Position numbers and translations under genes: made by a program
DNA from: Arcuatula senhousia
Lineage: Eukaryota; Mollusca; Bivalvia; Mytilida; Mytilidae
DNA length: 64,000 nucleotides
Assembly: GCA_963971305.1 (NCBI GenBank)
Contig: OZ020304.1
Span: 18,954,103-19,018,102, forward strand
Reading direction: 5' to 3'
In this document: positions 24,277 through 37,305 of the stretch, piece after piece
Layout: every line of letters starts with the position of its first letter
Position numbering within the stretch: position 1 is the first letter of the stretch
The notes under the pieces: generated by a model
What the model was told of the DNA's origin: nothing
Seen by the model: only the letters and a program-made list of their open reading frames with translations
Databases searched by the model: none

Positions 24277-24605
24277 ATAAATAAATTTTATAATACATTC
24301 CGCTTAAAAATATTTAAAATTACATTTTTAATCAAAAATATTTTAAAATTAGTTAATCAATCTAGCGCATTAATTTTTACACCTATCAATCAAAAAGCAC
24401 GCGGAGTCCGTTCAACTGCAAAGTCAAAATTCTAAAGTTTTTTTTATCCGGTTTAATCTAGATTTGAAATTTAGATTCTGGGCTTTAATTGCACGATAAA
24501 AAATCCACTAAAATTCTTCTGTTTTCTTTAAAGTTAATGTAAAAAAATCTTTAAAGTAAATGCAACTAATAATTATTTATTTTTTAATTATTATTATAAC
24601 TTTGG

Positions 24606-25150
24606 TTAAGGTTCATCTGTACCTTTCTTTAAAACATGGCGTTATTTTTAATCTATTTTCAGTATATGCACAGCCAAAACTGCACATTAATTTGAAATAT
24701 AAAGTGTAGCAGGACCTAGATATTAAAAATTCTTACCTTTTCTCTATGAAGTCTTTCCGAAAAAATCCTTTATTTTAGAGATCTCTTTTTTCTCCGCTTT
24801 TAAAAACACCCGATTTAAGGCTAATATCACTTTCACCCTTTCTTGTGGCCTCAAATTTCATGCAACTTTCAATAAGGGATTTAACTAAAAGTGTTCACCT
24901 TGTTTCATGTAAGAGGCACAATAGGGATAGTTTGTCCTTTTTTAATCTAAAATCTGAACAGGAAAAAAAAGAGATCTTTAAATTTAAGGAACTTAAAATG
25001 AAAAATTGATAGAAATTGAATCAGAAATAACCATATCTAGGTCCAGCTATGCTTTATTTTATTATTTTATTTGTAGTTTTTGTTCTGCATATACTAAAAA
25101 ATAGGTAGAAAATTTCGCTATTTTTAACCAAAGGTACAGATGAACCTTAA
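24606..25150. mobile_element. Foldback MITE with TTAA target duplication
   Basis: Inverted ends TTAAGGTTCATCTGTACC (24606) and complement (ending 25150), flanked by TTAA within those ends. Inner matches such as GACCTAGATAT near 24712 and its complement near 25034 make it largely self-complementary. Confidence 0.8.
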
Positions 25151-25475
25151 GAGAAAATTTTGCCAAATGATAAAGTTGTGTATTCGATGTTGTATTGAGA
25201 TTCGGAAAACCGGTTTAACTGGTTTGACAGTAGATTCATTTGGGCGGAGTTTGCCATCAACTATTAACCATTTGCATTTTTAGTGGGCGTACATTAATAG
25301 CTGTTTAAGCCAATCGAATTCTTTGCATGTTTTGGGGTTCATTGGAAAATGGCCTAAATTTCTGAACAACGCAAAAGATACTAAAATACTCTTAAATTTA
25401 TTTATATAAGATTGCAATGTTGTTAATTAAAATCAAAATGTATCAATATCTATTACAAAACAAGAACAGATTTTA

Positions 25476-25717
25476 GGTTCCCCGCCCGTTGAGTGGTAAT
25501 AATCGAAGTCGGCTCGTTAAACAGAAATAGATAAGCGACAGATCTGAAAACGCATCTCACCATATGGAACCCCTACCTGAAGCTGAATACCAAACACCAA
25601 AAGCGTATGATTAATAGTTGTTGAGAAAACTTTTACGAAAAAAGTGTGACGGACGGACGCACACACGGACGGACGCCCGGCATTTCTATGTCCCCGCTCC
25701 GCGTTGCGGCGGGGAAC
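25476..25717 (+). mobile_element. Pearl-like element, single-unit form
   Basis: Inverted GTTCCCCGCC / GGCGGGGAAC ends, a single core with CTCGTTAAACAG and GAATACCAAACACC, and an ACGG/ACAC-rich run near 25648-25678. Decayed relatives are at 45501-45725 and 39321-39531. Confidence 0.75.
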
Positions 25718-26954
25718 AAACAAATGTAAACTATTAGAATAGGTTCTATTTGTCTTGCCTATAGCTATCTGGCTGTAATATGGTTGTATTGTGCAACAAG
25801 GGGTTGCATCAAGTCGTGCTATGGATACTCCAACTCGACCATTCTGGAAAACCGGATGTAGTATATGTAACAAGTAACATTACCTTGAATGAATATATGA
25901 CAGTAAGTCAATCTTGCTACTCGAAGTCTTTCTTTTTATATACGATACAAATTTTCAAGAACACAGAATATCAGTACAGGTTAACAGAAATAACAGTACA
26001 GTAAGATTTGGACAGGCAAATCGGAACAGGAAATATCAGTACAGTAGGTTCTCTGTTACGAGCATTTTCTACGATGTATAATAAGGAAGAAGGGGTGTAA
26101 TTGCATTTTGTGTAAATAGTAATCCTATTTTGAAGTGTTTTGAATCTCCGTTCATTAAAAAATATTGGGAAAAATGGTAAATTCACGTAAATAATTTAAA
26201 ATGCATACATCTGCTAAAAATTTAAAGATATTGTCGATAAAGTACCCCAAAAAAGTCATTAGAACTGAAAGGAGATGGAAAAACATCTTAAACAAAGACA
26301 TAGAAGCAGCATATTCAGTTCTATTCTTCACATAGTTAACATAAACACCGATTTTAGTTTTGGTGTTCAATGTCAACAATAACCCAAAATATCCGTACAG
26401 TGAAAACGCGAAATATCTTTGCTCTCGCGGACAGCGTTTACCTAGTGTGTTACCAGAACCCCGAAAACCAATATTTTTATAAAGTAACTGTATCTATATT
26501 TATTAATCAATCCAACAATACATTTAAGGCAGATAATAGATCTATTTGGGCTGTTGTGGAGTAATACAGAATGCCTGGCTTCTCAACGAGAGCAAAAATT
26601 ATAAGTTAGACAAACGTTATGAATGCGTTCTGCAATCGTCACACATGTGCTAGGCAATCGTCAAGTACGCTGGACAAACGCTATAGAAAAGTTTTGAATA
26701 AGTTAGTCGTGCGTTGCAGATAGTTAGTCTGACGCTTTGTGTTCGTTCACCGTTCGTTTATGTTATAAAAGTATAAGTATAGCTACCTGTATGTTAAAAT
26801 GACGCCTTTACGATATTTCTAAATTTCATTTGACTATCTGATGCGCTTTGGTAACCGCGATCGCATTTGAAAGTGCATTTCAGGAGCCACTTCGACTACC
26901 GCTTAACACATTTCAATAAAACTTTGATTATGAATTGTCACACTTATCAGATAA

Positions 26955-27342
26955 CATGTGAGTTGGCGTTTTACGCCCTTGCAACGCTATATAGGTTATC
27001 CAAAGGCGATGAACATGAGAAGGATGATCAAATGAACATGAAAAATGACGATAAATGAAATATGGGTGGGATGGGAAACCACAGGAAAAGGGGAGCGGTT
27101 ACGTGCATGAAGCGTGACACTCTAGCACACGTTGGCCACTATGATCAGCGGTTAGGGTTTCTGTATTACAGACCTGAGTGGTGGCCCCCGTCCGCGGGAG
27201 GTTGTCACACAGGGTACACACTTGGTCGATCTGTGGGCTGAGCACTGACCCGACGTCAGAGTAGCAAGACCCTTAGTCGTGTCTTACGAAAAGCTAAGCT
27301 CTGCTCTGCCTATTCGCCACAGGGGTCCCGCACGGGACTATA
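26955..27342 (+). mobile_element. SINE-like repeat, copy with 10-bp target duplication
   Basis: TATCAGATAA is repeated at 26945-26954 and 27343-27352. The body matches the copy at 16701 but lacks part of the middle. Confidence 0.8.
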
Positions 27343-27352
27343 TATCAGATAA

Positions 27353-28564
27353 TAAACCCAATTGTTAATTTTGTTATTAAGTGTGTGCGCAAAACGCAAT
27401 AAAGAGCATAGTTGCGCTGTAATACATTTTCTGTAAAAAACAAAGCAACCACGAGTTAAAACAACATCAGTGGTACTTCCAGTAATAAAACAATATCTTG
27501 AATGTCAATTCCAATAATTTTGAAATGTTAACTTGCTGCCACGAGAATGCGACAGCTGGAATTGGTCGCCTATGAAATGATAACGTACATGCGCTTAAGC
27601 ATGCACTTTAAGGAAGTTGTTGAACAGCCTAAAGACCTTTAGGTAGTACTCCATAATTCATTTATTTTTTGCTCATTTTTGCATGTGCTTGGCATTGACT
27701 ATTTTGTCCCGGGTTCTTGCAATCGCTTAAACTGCTATTTGCTCTTCAAACTAGGCACCGGTGGTGTATCAAACTCCGGACATGTTTAGTCGTGTTTAGT
27801 GCCGTATTTGGTTTCTTTGTTGTACTCGTTGCCCCTAGCAACTCCTTACATATGTTAAAAATTTGGGGTAAAAAATACGCAAAAATCGGGGTTTTGTCCT
27901 TTTTTTGAACGTTGCCAGTAATCGAGCTTTCGGTTCAGGTGAAAAGTAACATGTATGAAATGCAAGCCGGAGAACAGACCTTTCTTTTAAGACCAAATAA
28001 ACCTATCCGACTTCAGCTCTTTTTCTGCTAAAATTGTTCAAAATTAAAAATCTAACAAGTTAAATAGCTTTTCAAAAAGCTGTGGAAGCTTCGCTGTAGC
28101 GGCATCTAATGGAAAGGAAAGTGTATATCGGTTTATATTAAAAAAATATAAGTCACTGGTCTACCAGAACTTTATAGAATGTATCAAGAACATGTCTTTA
28201 ATTACAATGCATAAGGAATATCACCGTGATATTGAAATTGATGAGCTGAATCTGTCTGCAATGTTCAGTTTCTCTGTTAAAGTTGCCTTGCCATATTATA
28301 ATGGTCTCCTCCAGTGATCATGCTTTGCATTTGAAATCCATTAAAAATGATATCTTATAATGCCTATAGTTATTACTGAGTCTGTGTCGAATTGGTTTAA
28401 TAAAATGATTTTTGAGGACGGATAGTAATGGCCTGAGACAATAATTAAATTCATAATTTTCTCAGTAAGTGCTAACTATATATGGATGGCACATGTTGTA
28501 TACGTCTTATGATAGTTTGTAAACAGAAAGAAAATGATTTTCAGGTATAAAATTGCTTGACACA
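27353..28564. other. Intron sequence without recognised features
   Basis: AT-rich; no coding frame or repeat partner identified. Confidence 0.5.
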
Positions 28565-28875
28565 ATAGGGCATTATAAGAGGTAGCTAAATGTACGTGTC
28601 TATAAAGGGAGCTAAATGTACGTGTCTATAAAGGGACTAAGGCATGAAGTTGCCTGGAAAACTTTGATATATTTCTTTGACATGGCAGTCTTACGATATT
28701 TGGTAAATAAGAAGCAGAAGGGTTGCGAACAAAATAAAAAGCTTGATAAAGAAGAAATCCATTCGACACATAGTTGCCGAAAAAACTGCGATGAGAAATT
28801 TTTGTGACGCCACTGCACAACTATATGCAAGACGAGGGATATTGAAAAAGTGACTCTTATTTGTCACTTTGCAAA
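28565..28875 (+). mobile_element. Pearl-like relic (GTCGCC family)
   Basis: Carries TTGCCTGGAAAACT, a degenerate TGCGATGAGAAATTTTTGTGACGCC block and a TTTGCAAACATTGCAAGTGA end like the element at 32001. A 26-bp tandem duplication (GCTAAATGTACGTGTC) starts at 28584. Confidence 0.65.
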
Positions 28876-30221
28876 CATTGCAAGTGAGATTTCAAATAAA
28901 CTGAACGTCCACAAGTATTGGTAACTCGCCCATTATTTGCAATTTAAAGCCCATGTGCCTTTTATGTGTATGCTGGAAAAGCCCCTGCCGGAAAAAGACA
29001 AGTATATCCAACTAGTAATACATGGCTAAAATGTTTATGCTCAAGAGTCAGATGAAGATAAATGTGATGTAAAATGTACATGTACTTAAAGAACAAATTA
29101 AGTTAATAACCATGAAACTACTATGGTTCTCATTATTATTAAAACAGACATTATATAAAAGTTCAAACAAACTAGTATGTAATGACTTCATATATAGCCA
29201 ACGCATTATGCTTTAATTAGCCCAAAGTGTTGCCAAACAAAAAAGCTTATACAGCTCATAAACAAGAAAGGATATGGTTAAAACCATATCCATTGGTACT
29301 CGAGTTACATATATGTCACAGTTAGGCTCCTGAAACATGCATAATGCATTTATCGTCATAGTTATACCTACCATACTAGAATGAAAGATAAGGTTGAAGG
29401 GATTCATTCATTGTTATAAGCATGATTTGAACAAACCGTACCAATATGTTTTATGGCACTTTCCAGTTAAAAAAACAATATGGGAATTGAATGATTCTTT
29501 TGTAGATGGTCATTCGTCTGGAAGAACAGGTTACAGTTAATTTCGAAGCATACGATTGCTTAGTATCATTAGGTGCACCTACTACTGGTTTTTTGGCATT
29601 GCAAACTGACAAAATGTTGATAGGACAGGCCACCCAGCTAAGCCCAAAAGGGTCCTGAAAGCCTTTTATAACTTTTTGACGTTTGGCTGCCTACGACTCT
29701 GTGGATCCGAAAAAGTCCAAATGACAAAAATCCCAGAAAGACCGGATTATTATCTGGACTAAAAACAATCCTCGTTCAACGAGTCGTTGCTCAAATGTTA
29801 ATTTTGGAAAATTTTAACTGTCTGTAGCACGGGGGGAGGGGGAGTAAACTTCAATTATAAAGGTAGGTACATATGTGCGGCCCAAAAGGGTCTACTTTAA
29901 AAGGTTGGAAATTTCAATGTAGTATACTTTACACAAATGTCATATATCAATAGGAAAAGAGTGACTGAGCATCCACATTTTGCCTCCTTGTAACCTTAAC
30001 TGTACAGGCATTTGATAACTTTTACCATTCAAACTTTGATTTAATAGAAAATCTATAACACATGTAAAGTTTAAGCATATTCTGTGTAATTTCAAATGCA
30101 TTAAAATATATGAATGGTTGTCTTTTTTTAAGCAGGCCAATATATGAATAGGGTGGGTATAAAACTTCTGGGCCGCACAAAAATACTTGGAGTTATACCA
30201 CCCCTCCCCCCACCCCCAAAC

Positions 30222-30351
30222 CTGTGGCGGATCCAGACGGGGGGGGGGGCGCAATTATTAAAAAAAAATCCTTCTGGGACCTCTTGTTTCATACATTTGT
30301 TGTCAAACGGGGGGCGGCGCGCCCAGTACGCCGGTCCTAGATCCGCCTTTG
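30222..30351. mobile_element. 130-bp hAT5-like MITE
   Basis: GGCGGATC-containing inverted ends and a perfect 5-bp duplication CAAAC at 30217-30221 and 30352-30356. Related by its ends to the element at 16462. Confidence 0.8.
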
Positions 30352-30356
30352 CAAAC

Positions 30357-31998
30357 ATGGTCTGTTGTGTAGGGTATTCCGGACAACAGAAATTTGTAGT
30401 AGTTAAATCATATCGTTGAACCTCAAGTCAAAGTATTACTGATGTCTCTCAAACAGGTTGTGTATACATGCACATGGAACGAAGAACGAATCGATCCAGC
30501 CATCTTATTTTCATAAAATAACATCACGAGTTCAATGCCTTATTGATAATTTTAAAACAATTTCACGTGAAACTATATCATTAAGATCGCAAAATGTTTG
30601 CATGGTTCATAAATACATAAGTAGAGAGTTGTCAAAACGGTCGTATAAAAATTAACATATCTTGAAAAGTTCAATCTGTTTGTGTATATTATGCTGCTGA
30701 GATAAAAATAGTTCGCACAGTAATATAAGAGATTTAACTGCAGTAACAGCTATTATAGCGCGATAATGCACCGAATGGTGACTTTTCGGTATTTTTTTTT
30801 AAATTGATCATTGATAAAATTTTACACAGACTCAAATTTATTCACAAACTGGCATTAAAATCATTCCTCATGACGAACTATTTTACATCCTATTATGCAA
30901 CATACGAATCGTTATGCAATCGACAACAGGGTGAATCTAAGTATACATCTAGAATAGATATTCGAGAATAGGTCTCTCGTATGAAAATAGTTGCAATTTG
31001 AGTCGACATATGTGTTATAGTTACTCCATATCCTTTCATAAATTATTTTATAGTTGGATGAAAATACACAGCAAGAGAAACATAAAAATAATCTGGACTT
31101 GTAAATCATATGATAAATCTGTTGATTACAACAAAATTTTTGCAATCTATCTATTCTTGCTCAGCGATCAATAAATATCACGTGATCAACTATTTTAGTG
31201 GATTTGTCGACGTCACCTGGTCAAAGCAATTTTAATCAGCGGTAAACATTAAATGGTTCCGTGTCCAGTTCTGCAGCACACAAAATAGTCTTATCATGTT
31301 CAAATCGTCTCTTCTCCGTAATTGATTCACGATAATAGTTATTGGGTAAGCCAATGAAACGATCTGTTACTTTTGCAATCTTATTAAACAGCCAATCAAC
31401 GCGTTCATAAGTGATTGATTATTTCAAGATGGCGTGAATAACCTATGAAATTAATAGCTTCGCACCTTGATGCGAAGCAAAAATAGCACATTTAAAATCA
31501 AGCCAATCCGCTGGTCACCATGCGAAGCCGGAAGCGACGCTTTATGAGCATTTGGATTGATTCTTTAAAACAATAACCGTGGATCGTAATTTTTATATAA
31601 CGGGTCCAGATTTTTTATTGTTCTTATTTTAAGACCAAAATAAATCAATATTTTCATTTATTGAAAAAGTTCACAGGGGCCACATACGAAAACAGTACTG
31701 TGAAAGAATACTAATTGTGGAGTACTACCTTAGCAATGCAATAAACTTATCCCGAACCGATTTCAAGTGTCAGGTGACGACAACCGATGTTACCCTCGAT
31801 ACAGAGAATATGCAATTTTGTGATGCTGAATCTGTTGCTGTCATGACTATATTCACATGCTAATTGTTTTTGTTTGTTTAAGGATGGTCACTTTTGAACT
31901 TTTATATATATAGTTTCTATATCAAACATTTTATGATTTGTGACAGGAATTATAGATAATTGTCCACTTAATAAAACTAGATGGAGCCTTCCCCGGAA
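30357..31998. other. Intron sequence; small hairpin at 31459-31480
   Basis: No genes supported. The hairpin is GCTTCGCA, a six-base loop, TGCGAAGC. Confidence 0.5.
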
Positions 31999-32000
31999 GG

Positions 32001-32930
32001 CATATGTCGCCTGCGTATCTATGTTTGTTCGCCAAACAGGAAGTGGTTAATTTTCAGCTATAAAATCGCCTTACACCTTATAGTACTATGCGATGAAGCT
32101 ACATACCAAATATCAAAAGGCTGTGGCATGTACTTGCCTGGAAAACTGTGACGAAAATTTTGCATCTATGTCCATTATATATAAAACATTAAGTATTCGT
32201 CAAACAGGAAGTAGTTATTTTTCGGGCATAAAATCCTTTTACACCTTATAGTACTATGTGATGAAGCTACATACCAAATATCAATAGGCTGTGGCATGTA
32301 GTTACCTGCAAAACTGCGACGAAAATTTGGTATCTATGTCCATTATATATAAAATATCAAGTATTCGTCAAACAGGAAGTAGTTATTTTTCGGGCATAAA
32401 ATCCTTTTACACCTTATAGTACTATAAGATGAAGCCACATATCAAATATCAAGAAGCTGTGGCATGTAGTTGCCTGGAAAACTGCGACGAAAATTTGGCA
32501 TCAATGTCTATTATACACATGTATATAAAACTTTAAGTATTCGTCAAACAGGAAGTAGTTATTTTTCGGGCATAAAATCGCTTTACACCTTATAGTACTA
32601 TGAGATGAAGCTACATACCAAGTATCAAGAGGCTGTGGCATGTAGTTGCCTGGAAAACTGCGACGAAAATTTGGCATCTATGTCCATTATATATAAAACA
32701 TTAAGTATTCGTCAAACAGGAAGTAGTTATTTTTCGGGCATAAAATCGCTTTACACCTTATAGTACTATAAGATGAAGCTACATACCAAATATCAAGAGG
32801 CTGTGACATGTAGTTGCCTGGAAAACTGCGACGGAAATTTTTGTGACGCCGCAGGACGACGCAAGACGACGGATAGTGCCAAAGTAACCCCTATATGTCG
32901 CTTCTGCAACACGTTGCAGGCGACATAATG
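32001..32930 (+). mobile_element. Pearl-like element with five 168-176 bp units
   Basis: Ends share inverted ATGTCGCCTGC. Units start near 32028, 32195, 32363, 32539 and 32707 (TTCGTCAAACAGGAAG). The right end carries a GACGACG-rich tract and a terminal hairpin TGTCGC...GCGACA around 32894-32926. Confidence 0.9.
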
Positions 32931-33340
32931 ACAAAAAGACAACTAATATGTCTCTGTGCTCGTTTCCGATATATATGGCCTAAAAAATTTAACGGGAAAT
33001 CAGACTCCTGTAGGCTTTACATTACTTTTTTGCTCAAAGTTGTATCAAGAATTTCAAGAAATTTTATATAGTTGGTTTTTAAGGAATGTCATAAAAAGTA
33101 GGAGTAAGTGTGCAAAAAAATTCTTTAGTAAATTAAGGTGAAGTCTAGAGAAGTTCCGAAATTAGACTGAAATTGAGTGGCTATCCTTAAGATTAGATGC
33201 CATTAGTTTGGTTGGTACAATTATTTTATAAATTGAATATTAATTTGGATGTTATGGTAGACAAAATAACAATATGCGAATCTTATTTAAATCAGTATAA
33301 TACAATACGAAAAACTGCACAACATATGACAGAAGTAAGA

Positions 33341-34580
33341 ACAAGAGGCTCCCAGGAGCCTGAATCGCTCACCTGGTCTTGATGTCGCCCCTATAAAGAC
33401 GTTTCTACAGCTAAATGAGCTGCACATTTAAGCAAGTAACAGCTTTTCTCTATCTACTATAGTTTTCATTCTGTAGCCGTAGGCCTAAATCATGAAAAAA
33501 ACGTTATTTTAGGAACCATACCCCCTATAAGGTGTCATCTGAAATTTTTGTAGTGTTAAATGAACTGAACATTTAAGCAATAAAAAGCTCTTCTCTATCT
33601 GCTATTGTTTTCATTTTATAGGCAAAAAACATGAAAAAACGATATTCTAGGGGCCATAACCCCTATAAAGGATCTCTGACAACTTTGACCATATGAAGAC
33701 TTTTATAAAGCTAAATGACTGAACATTTAAGCAAGCAACAGCGTTTCTCTATTTGCTATAGTTTTCATTTTATAGACCAAAAACACGAAAAAAACATTGT
33801 TTTAGGGGCCGTGACCCTATAAAGGGTCATCTGACAACTTCGATCCTATGGAGACTTTTGTAGAGCTTTATGAGCTGAACATGTAAGCAAGCAACAGCTT
33901 CTCTCTATCGGCGATAGTTTTCATTGCATAGGTCAAAAACATGAATGAACGTTATTTTAGGGGCCGTAACATTAAAACAGACAACAGCTTCTCTCTATCT
34001 GCAATAGTTTACATTCAAAAGGCCAAAAACAAGAAAAAAAAGATATTTTAGGGGCTTTTACATGTATATAAGGGGTCATCTGACAACTTCGACCCTATGG
34101 AGACTTTTGTAGAGCTAAATGAGCTGAACATTTAAGCAAGCAACAAGTTTTCTCTATCTGTAACAGTTTTCATTCTAGAAGTCAAACACATGCAAAAATG
34201 CTAATTTTCACCTTTAAGGGACCGTAACTCCAATAAGGGGTCATATGACAACTTATGGAGACTTTTGTAGAGCTTTTGATGCTGAGGCAGCAGCGTGGCA
34301 TCAGATTTCATCTGTCTCTTATACTTTTTGATTTACAAGCCGAAAACAGCAGTCTGACCCCCTGGTCTATTTTAAGTAACGGCGGCCATGTTGCATGGAC
34401 GGCGGTCACCACTTTTGCAATCTTGGTAGAGGACATCCCATAGATGAAGTGTGCAAAGTTTCAAAGCAAATACCTTCAGTCGTTTCGGAGGAGTTGATTT
34501 TCAAAGAAAAGTTAACGACGACGACGACGACGACGGACGCTAAATGATGGCAATAGCTCACCTGGCAAAGGATCAGGTGG
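33341..34580 (-). mobile_element. Pearl-like element, GCTCACCTGG family, reverse copy
   Basis: Begins ACAAGAGGCTCCCAGGAGCC and ends near GCTCACCTGG, the reverse of the copies at 51157 and 52622. Contains about six core units with TGAACATTTAAGCAAG and a terminal (ACG)n run at about 34515-34540. Confidence 0.9.
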
Positions 34581-34868
34581 AACTGATTTATAACAATAAC
34601 TTACAACTGAAATGTTACGTTTAAATATATTTATTTCCAGTGAATATCAGCGATAGACAGAATGAAATGGTAAAATTTTCCGGTGACCAAACTATTATAT
34701 TGGATCCTTAAATTTCATGGTTGAATTTTTTTCTTAGTCTAAAAAAGTGCCTAAACTATTAATTATGGTCACAAACAGTAATATCTATAGGTTTAAAGAA
34801 TCTACAGTTTTTATGTGATAAGCATTTTTATTACAATTTTTTTTGTTGGTATTTCAATAGATACTCAC

Positions 34869-34922
34869 CATGCCGACCATTCTTCTCTGTGCCTGTACTG
34901 GCTTGTGTATTGTTTGCAACTA
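34869..34922 (-). CDS. Exon 5 of the MEGF-like receptor (extracellular stalk)
   Basis: The 54-nt exon has acceptor TTTTAACATTAG and donor GTGAGTAT, phase 1 in and phase 1 out. It encodes VVANNTQASTGTEKNGRH, a Thr/Ser/Asn-rich juxtamembrane stalk with one NNT sequon and no cysteine. Its acceptor is also followed by TAG, making a second NAGNAG. The next exon lies about 20 kb away across the main transposon-filled intron. Confidence 0.85.
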
Positions 34923-35079
34923 CTAATGTTAAAATACATAAAATATAGCATGCATGAAAAGAACAAAATACAAGTAAGTAAATAACAAATTTGGCATTCG
35001 AAGGTCGCAAGTCGAAAAGCCCATTCGAGACAAAATCAGTAAACATTAAAGACAACATAAAACATAGAATAAAAATCAA

Positions 35080-35898
35080 TCAAACAATGAAACAAGAACA
35101 CAACAAAAAAATAAAAAATAGGACGAAACAAACAAATTTAATATCAGGCAAAAACTGACAATTCAAGTAAAAATTTTGGATTATCATTTGTATATTTCCA
35201 AATATTTATGTGTATTTTTGTTGCTTTTTCAGAGTGCAGTAAGATAATATCTTAAATGTGTGTACCAACTTCAGAGGCAATTTCAAACCTAAAATGAAAA
35301 AGAAGCCACCAGTTATAAAATGCATTATTGGTCGTTCGAACTTGCCACAGACTTATGGTAAAAATATACCGCAAATAACTAGTGCTATTAATCTCAAAGA
35401 AACGCACTGTGTGTGTTTTTTTTTAATTATCAAACTTATTCTTTCGTTTTTAATATTATATATATATTCAAAATTATAATTAAGGATAAGGATTTCTTAT
35501 CAACTGAAGGTCTTGGTGTTGAAGCTGCAATGCATGCGGTGGATATTACTGCTCAAAATGCTATGGACGTGTTTTGCTGATACTTTGAAATTGTAAGAAA
35601 AAAGTCATCCAAATCAAAGGCCTTATTTCTAAGACTATCTTAGGACTAGAAGATATCTAATCCGCCTACTAAAACACACTATAGTCCTTAATCAAATTTT
35701 CGTTTGTGTTTTCATTTACATTTTTTAAAGAATAATCCTGGATTCAAGAGGACAAGTAAGGTGATATTTAATGATCCCGATTTTGCATACAAATATGAGT
35801 CATCAAGGGATCTTTACTAATTAAACATTATTTTAGATCAAAGCCAAAAAGAGGACACGATGACTTATATGTGAATAAAGTTGGTAATCATATCATAC
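35080..35898. other. Intron sequence between exons 4 and 5
   Basis: No repeat or coding sequence recognised beyond chance frames. Confidence 0.5.
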
Positions 35899-35936
35899 CT
35901 GCTGTTTTGTTGATGCAGCCCTTGACATGATGGCAT
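35899..35936 (-). CDS. Exon 4 of the MEGF-like receptor (end of Cys-rich module)
   Basis: A 38-nt micro-exon between TTTGATTTAG and GTATGATATG. It is accepted because it joins exon 3 in phase 2 to complete an Ile codon and gives CHHVKGCINKTA, the usual C-x-x-V-x-GC ending of this module. It leaves phase 1, which fits exon 5. NKT is a possible glycosylation site. It is too short for gene finders that need long open frames. Confidence 0.85.
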
Positions 35937-36224
35937 CTAAATCAAAATATTTGAAGAACGTTTAAAAACAATAAAATGTTATATTTTAAGGACAAACCAT
36001 TATCTACTTTTATATACATGTAAATGCTTAAAGCTGTAATGATTTTTATCAAAGTTTTATCAAATTTTGAGGTTATAAAAGATTGTTCATCATCTACTAT
36101 GCCAAAACAAAGCAGTGAAATATGTAGTTTTTGTCGCGATATTATAAAATTAATTACTATCTATGTTTATTTGTAAGTAACACATTTGAACAGGAATGTA
36201 AGAGAGGGAGTCCTATATATGTAC

Positions 36225-36590
36225 ATGATATTGAGGAGATGAACATGAAAGAATGACAAATAAACATGAATGATGATGAGAATTAGCGGGAAAGAAAGAA
36301 GTCGTACATTTTACAGATCACTGGTTAATGGAGTTATGGGTAGTGGCGGAAAATTTATCCTCTATGGTGCACTACTTGGCGGCCCACAATTTGATCTTTT
36401 ACATCCTGAAGCGTGAAACTCTTCAAACACGTTGACCCACTATGCTAAGCGATCAGGCTTTCCGTATTTTGACCTGTTAACCCCTGCGGACAAGGGCGAT
36501 CCTGTTAAGTTACTTGGTCGGTTTGAATGCTTAAGCACTATAACTCGACGTCAGAATCCGTAGACCGTTCGCCAGCTTTCCACAAGTTTT
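36225..36590 (+). mobile_element. SINE-like repeat fragment
   Basis: Retains GATGAACATGAAA, GGCGGAAAATTTA, TGGTGCACTACTTGGCGG and CGACGTCAGAATCC in the order seen at 16701. Confidence 0.7.
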
Positions 36591-36859
36591 GTCAGATTGG
36601 CTAGTATTGAAAAGATAGAAATCCCCCCCAAGAAAATAAAATGGTTGTTGTGATTACCGAACAGATTTAGAAAGTGTTTTTTTTTCAGAAAAGGGATGGG
36701 ATTTGATTCCCTCAAAATGCAAGACTTAATATAATGCTGATTGTCCAAAATACGAGATAAATACCAGTATATAGGACAAACTGAAAAAAGGATGAGATCA
36801 TATGTGAAAATTTGGCCAGCTAACATGATTTTTTAGTCATTTGCTTTTTCAAAAAGTAA

Positions 36860-37142
36860 GGCACCGACCATTTGATTTTCTGGGGGGGGGGGGGGGTGGG
36901 GGTCTGGGATTAAAAAAAATATTCTGGCTCTGATTTTTGGCCAATAAATAGTCTGGCCAGCTTATAGGGCGAAAAAATTAATCTGGCTCTCATTTTGCCC
37001 ATTAGAAAAAAAGAGATTTTCTGAACAAAAGTTTCTAGCATTGAGTGTATGGGAAAAAAGTAAGCTGGCCCGCGCAGCAGTCGAAAAAAAAATCCAGGCT
37101 CAGGTGAAAATCCCCCCCCCCGAAAATCAAATGGTCTGTGTC
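36860..37142. mobile_element. PIF/Harbinger-type MITE, copy 3
   Basis: TAA at 36857-36859 and 37143-37145 flanks inverted ends containing CCGACCATTTGATTTTC and ATCAAATGGTC. Long G and C runs follow the ends. Confidence 0.8.
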
Positions 37143-37305
37143 TAAATGAACAGCAACTGATAATATCGACATTGACAATCTAGTCTGCCAGTCTAGAAAA
37201 ACACTACACTATATAGTCTATTTTGTTCGGGTTTACATGGAAAAGAACGGTCTAAACCCCCCTCCCCCGCCCCCGGTATCGAAACCATTTCTGGTCAACG
37301 TTCGC

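Larger units (their letters stand above)
22593..26449. mobile_element. 3.9-kb DNA transposon, CAC-ended TIRs, 5-bp TSD
   Basis: Terminal inverted repeats of about 60 bp start CACACTAGGTAAACGC; the outer 28 bp match perfectly. TTACC flanks both ends (22588-22592, 26450-26454). Each arm carries about four subterminal copies of a GTACTGTTATTTC-like word in mirror orientation (left near 22644, 22997, 23029, 23064; right near 25970, 25995, 26033, 26385). No transposase remains. Inside are a SINE-like fragment, a hairpin, a TTAA foldback MITE and a pearl-like unit. Superfamily unknown: 5-bp duplications with CAC ends fit Transib-type or possibly hAT5 elements. Confidence 0.85.

Noticed and set aside
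22593..26449. Direct assignment to RAG/Transib
   Set aside because: The heptamer is not CACAGTG or CACWATG and there is no transposase; kept only as a possibility.
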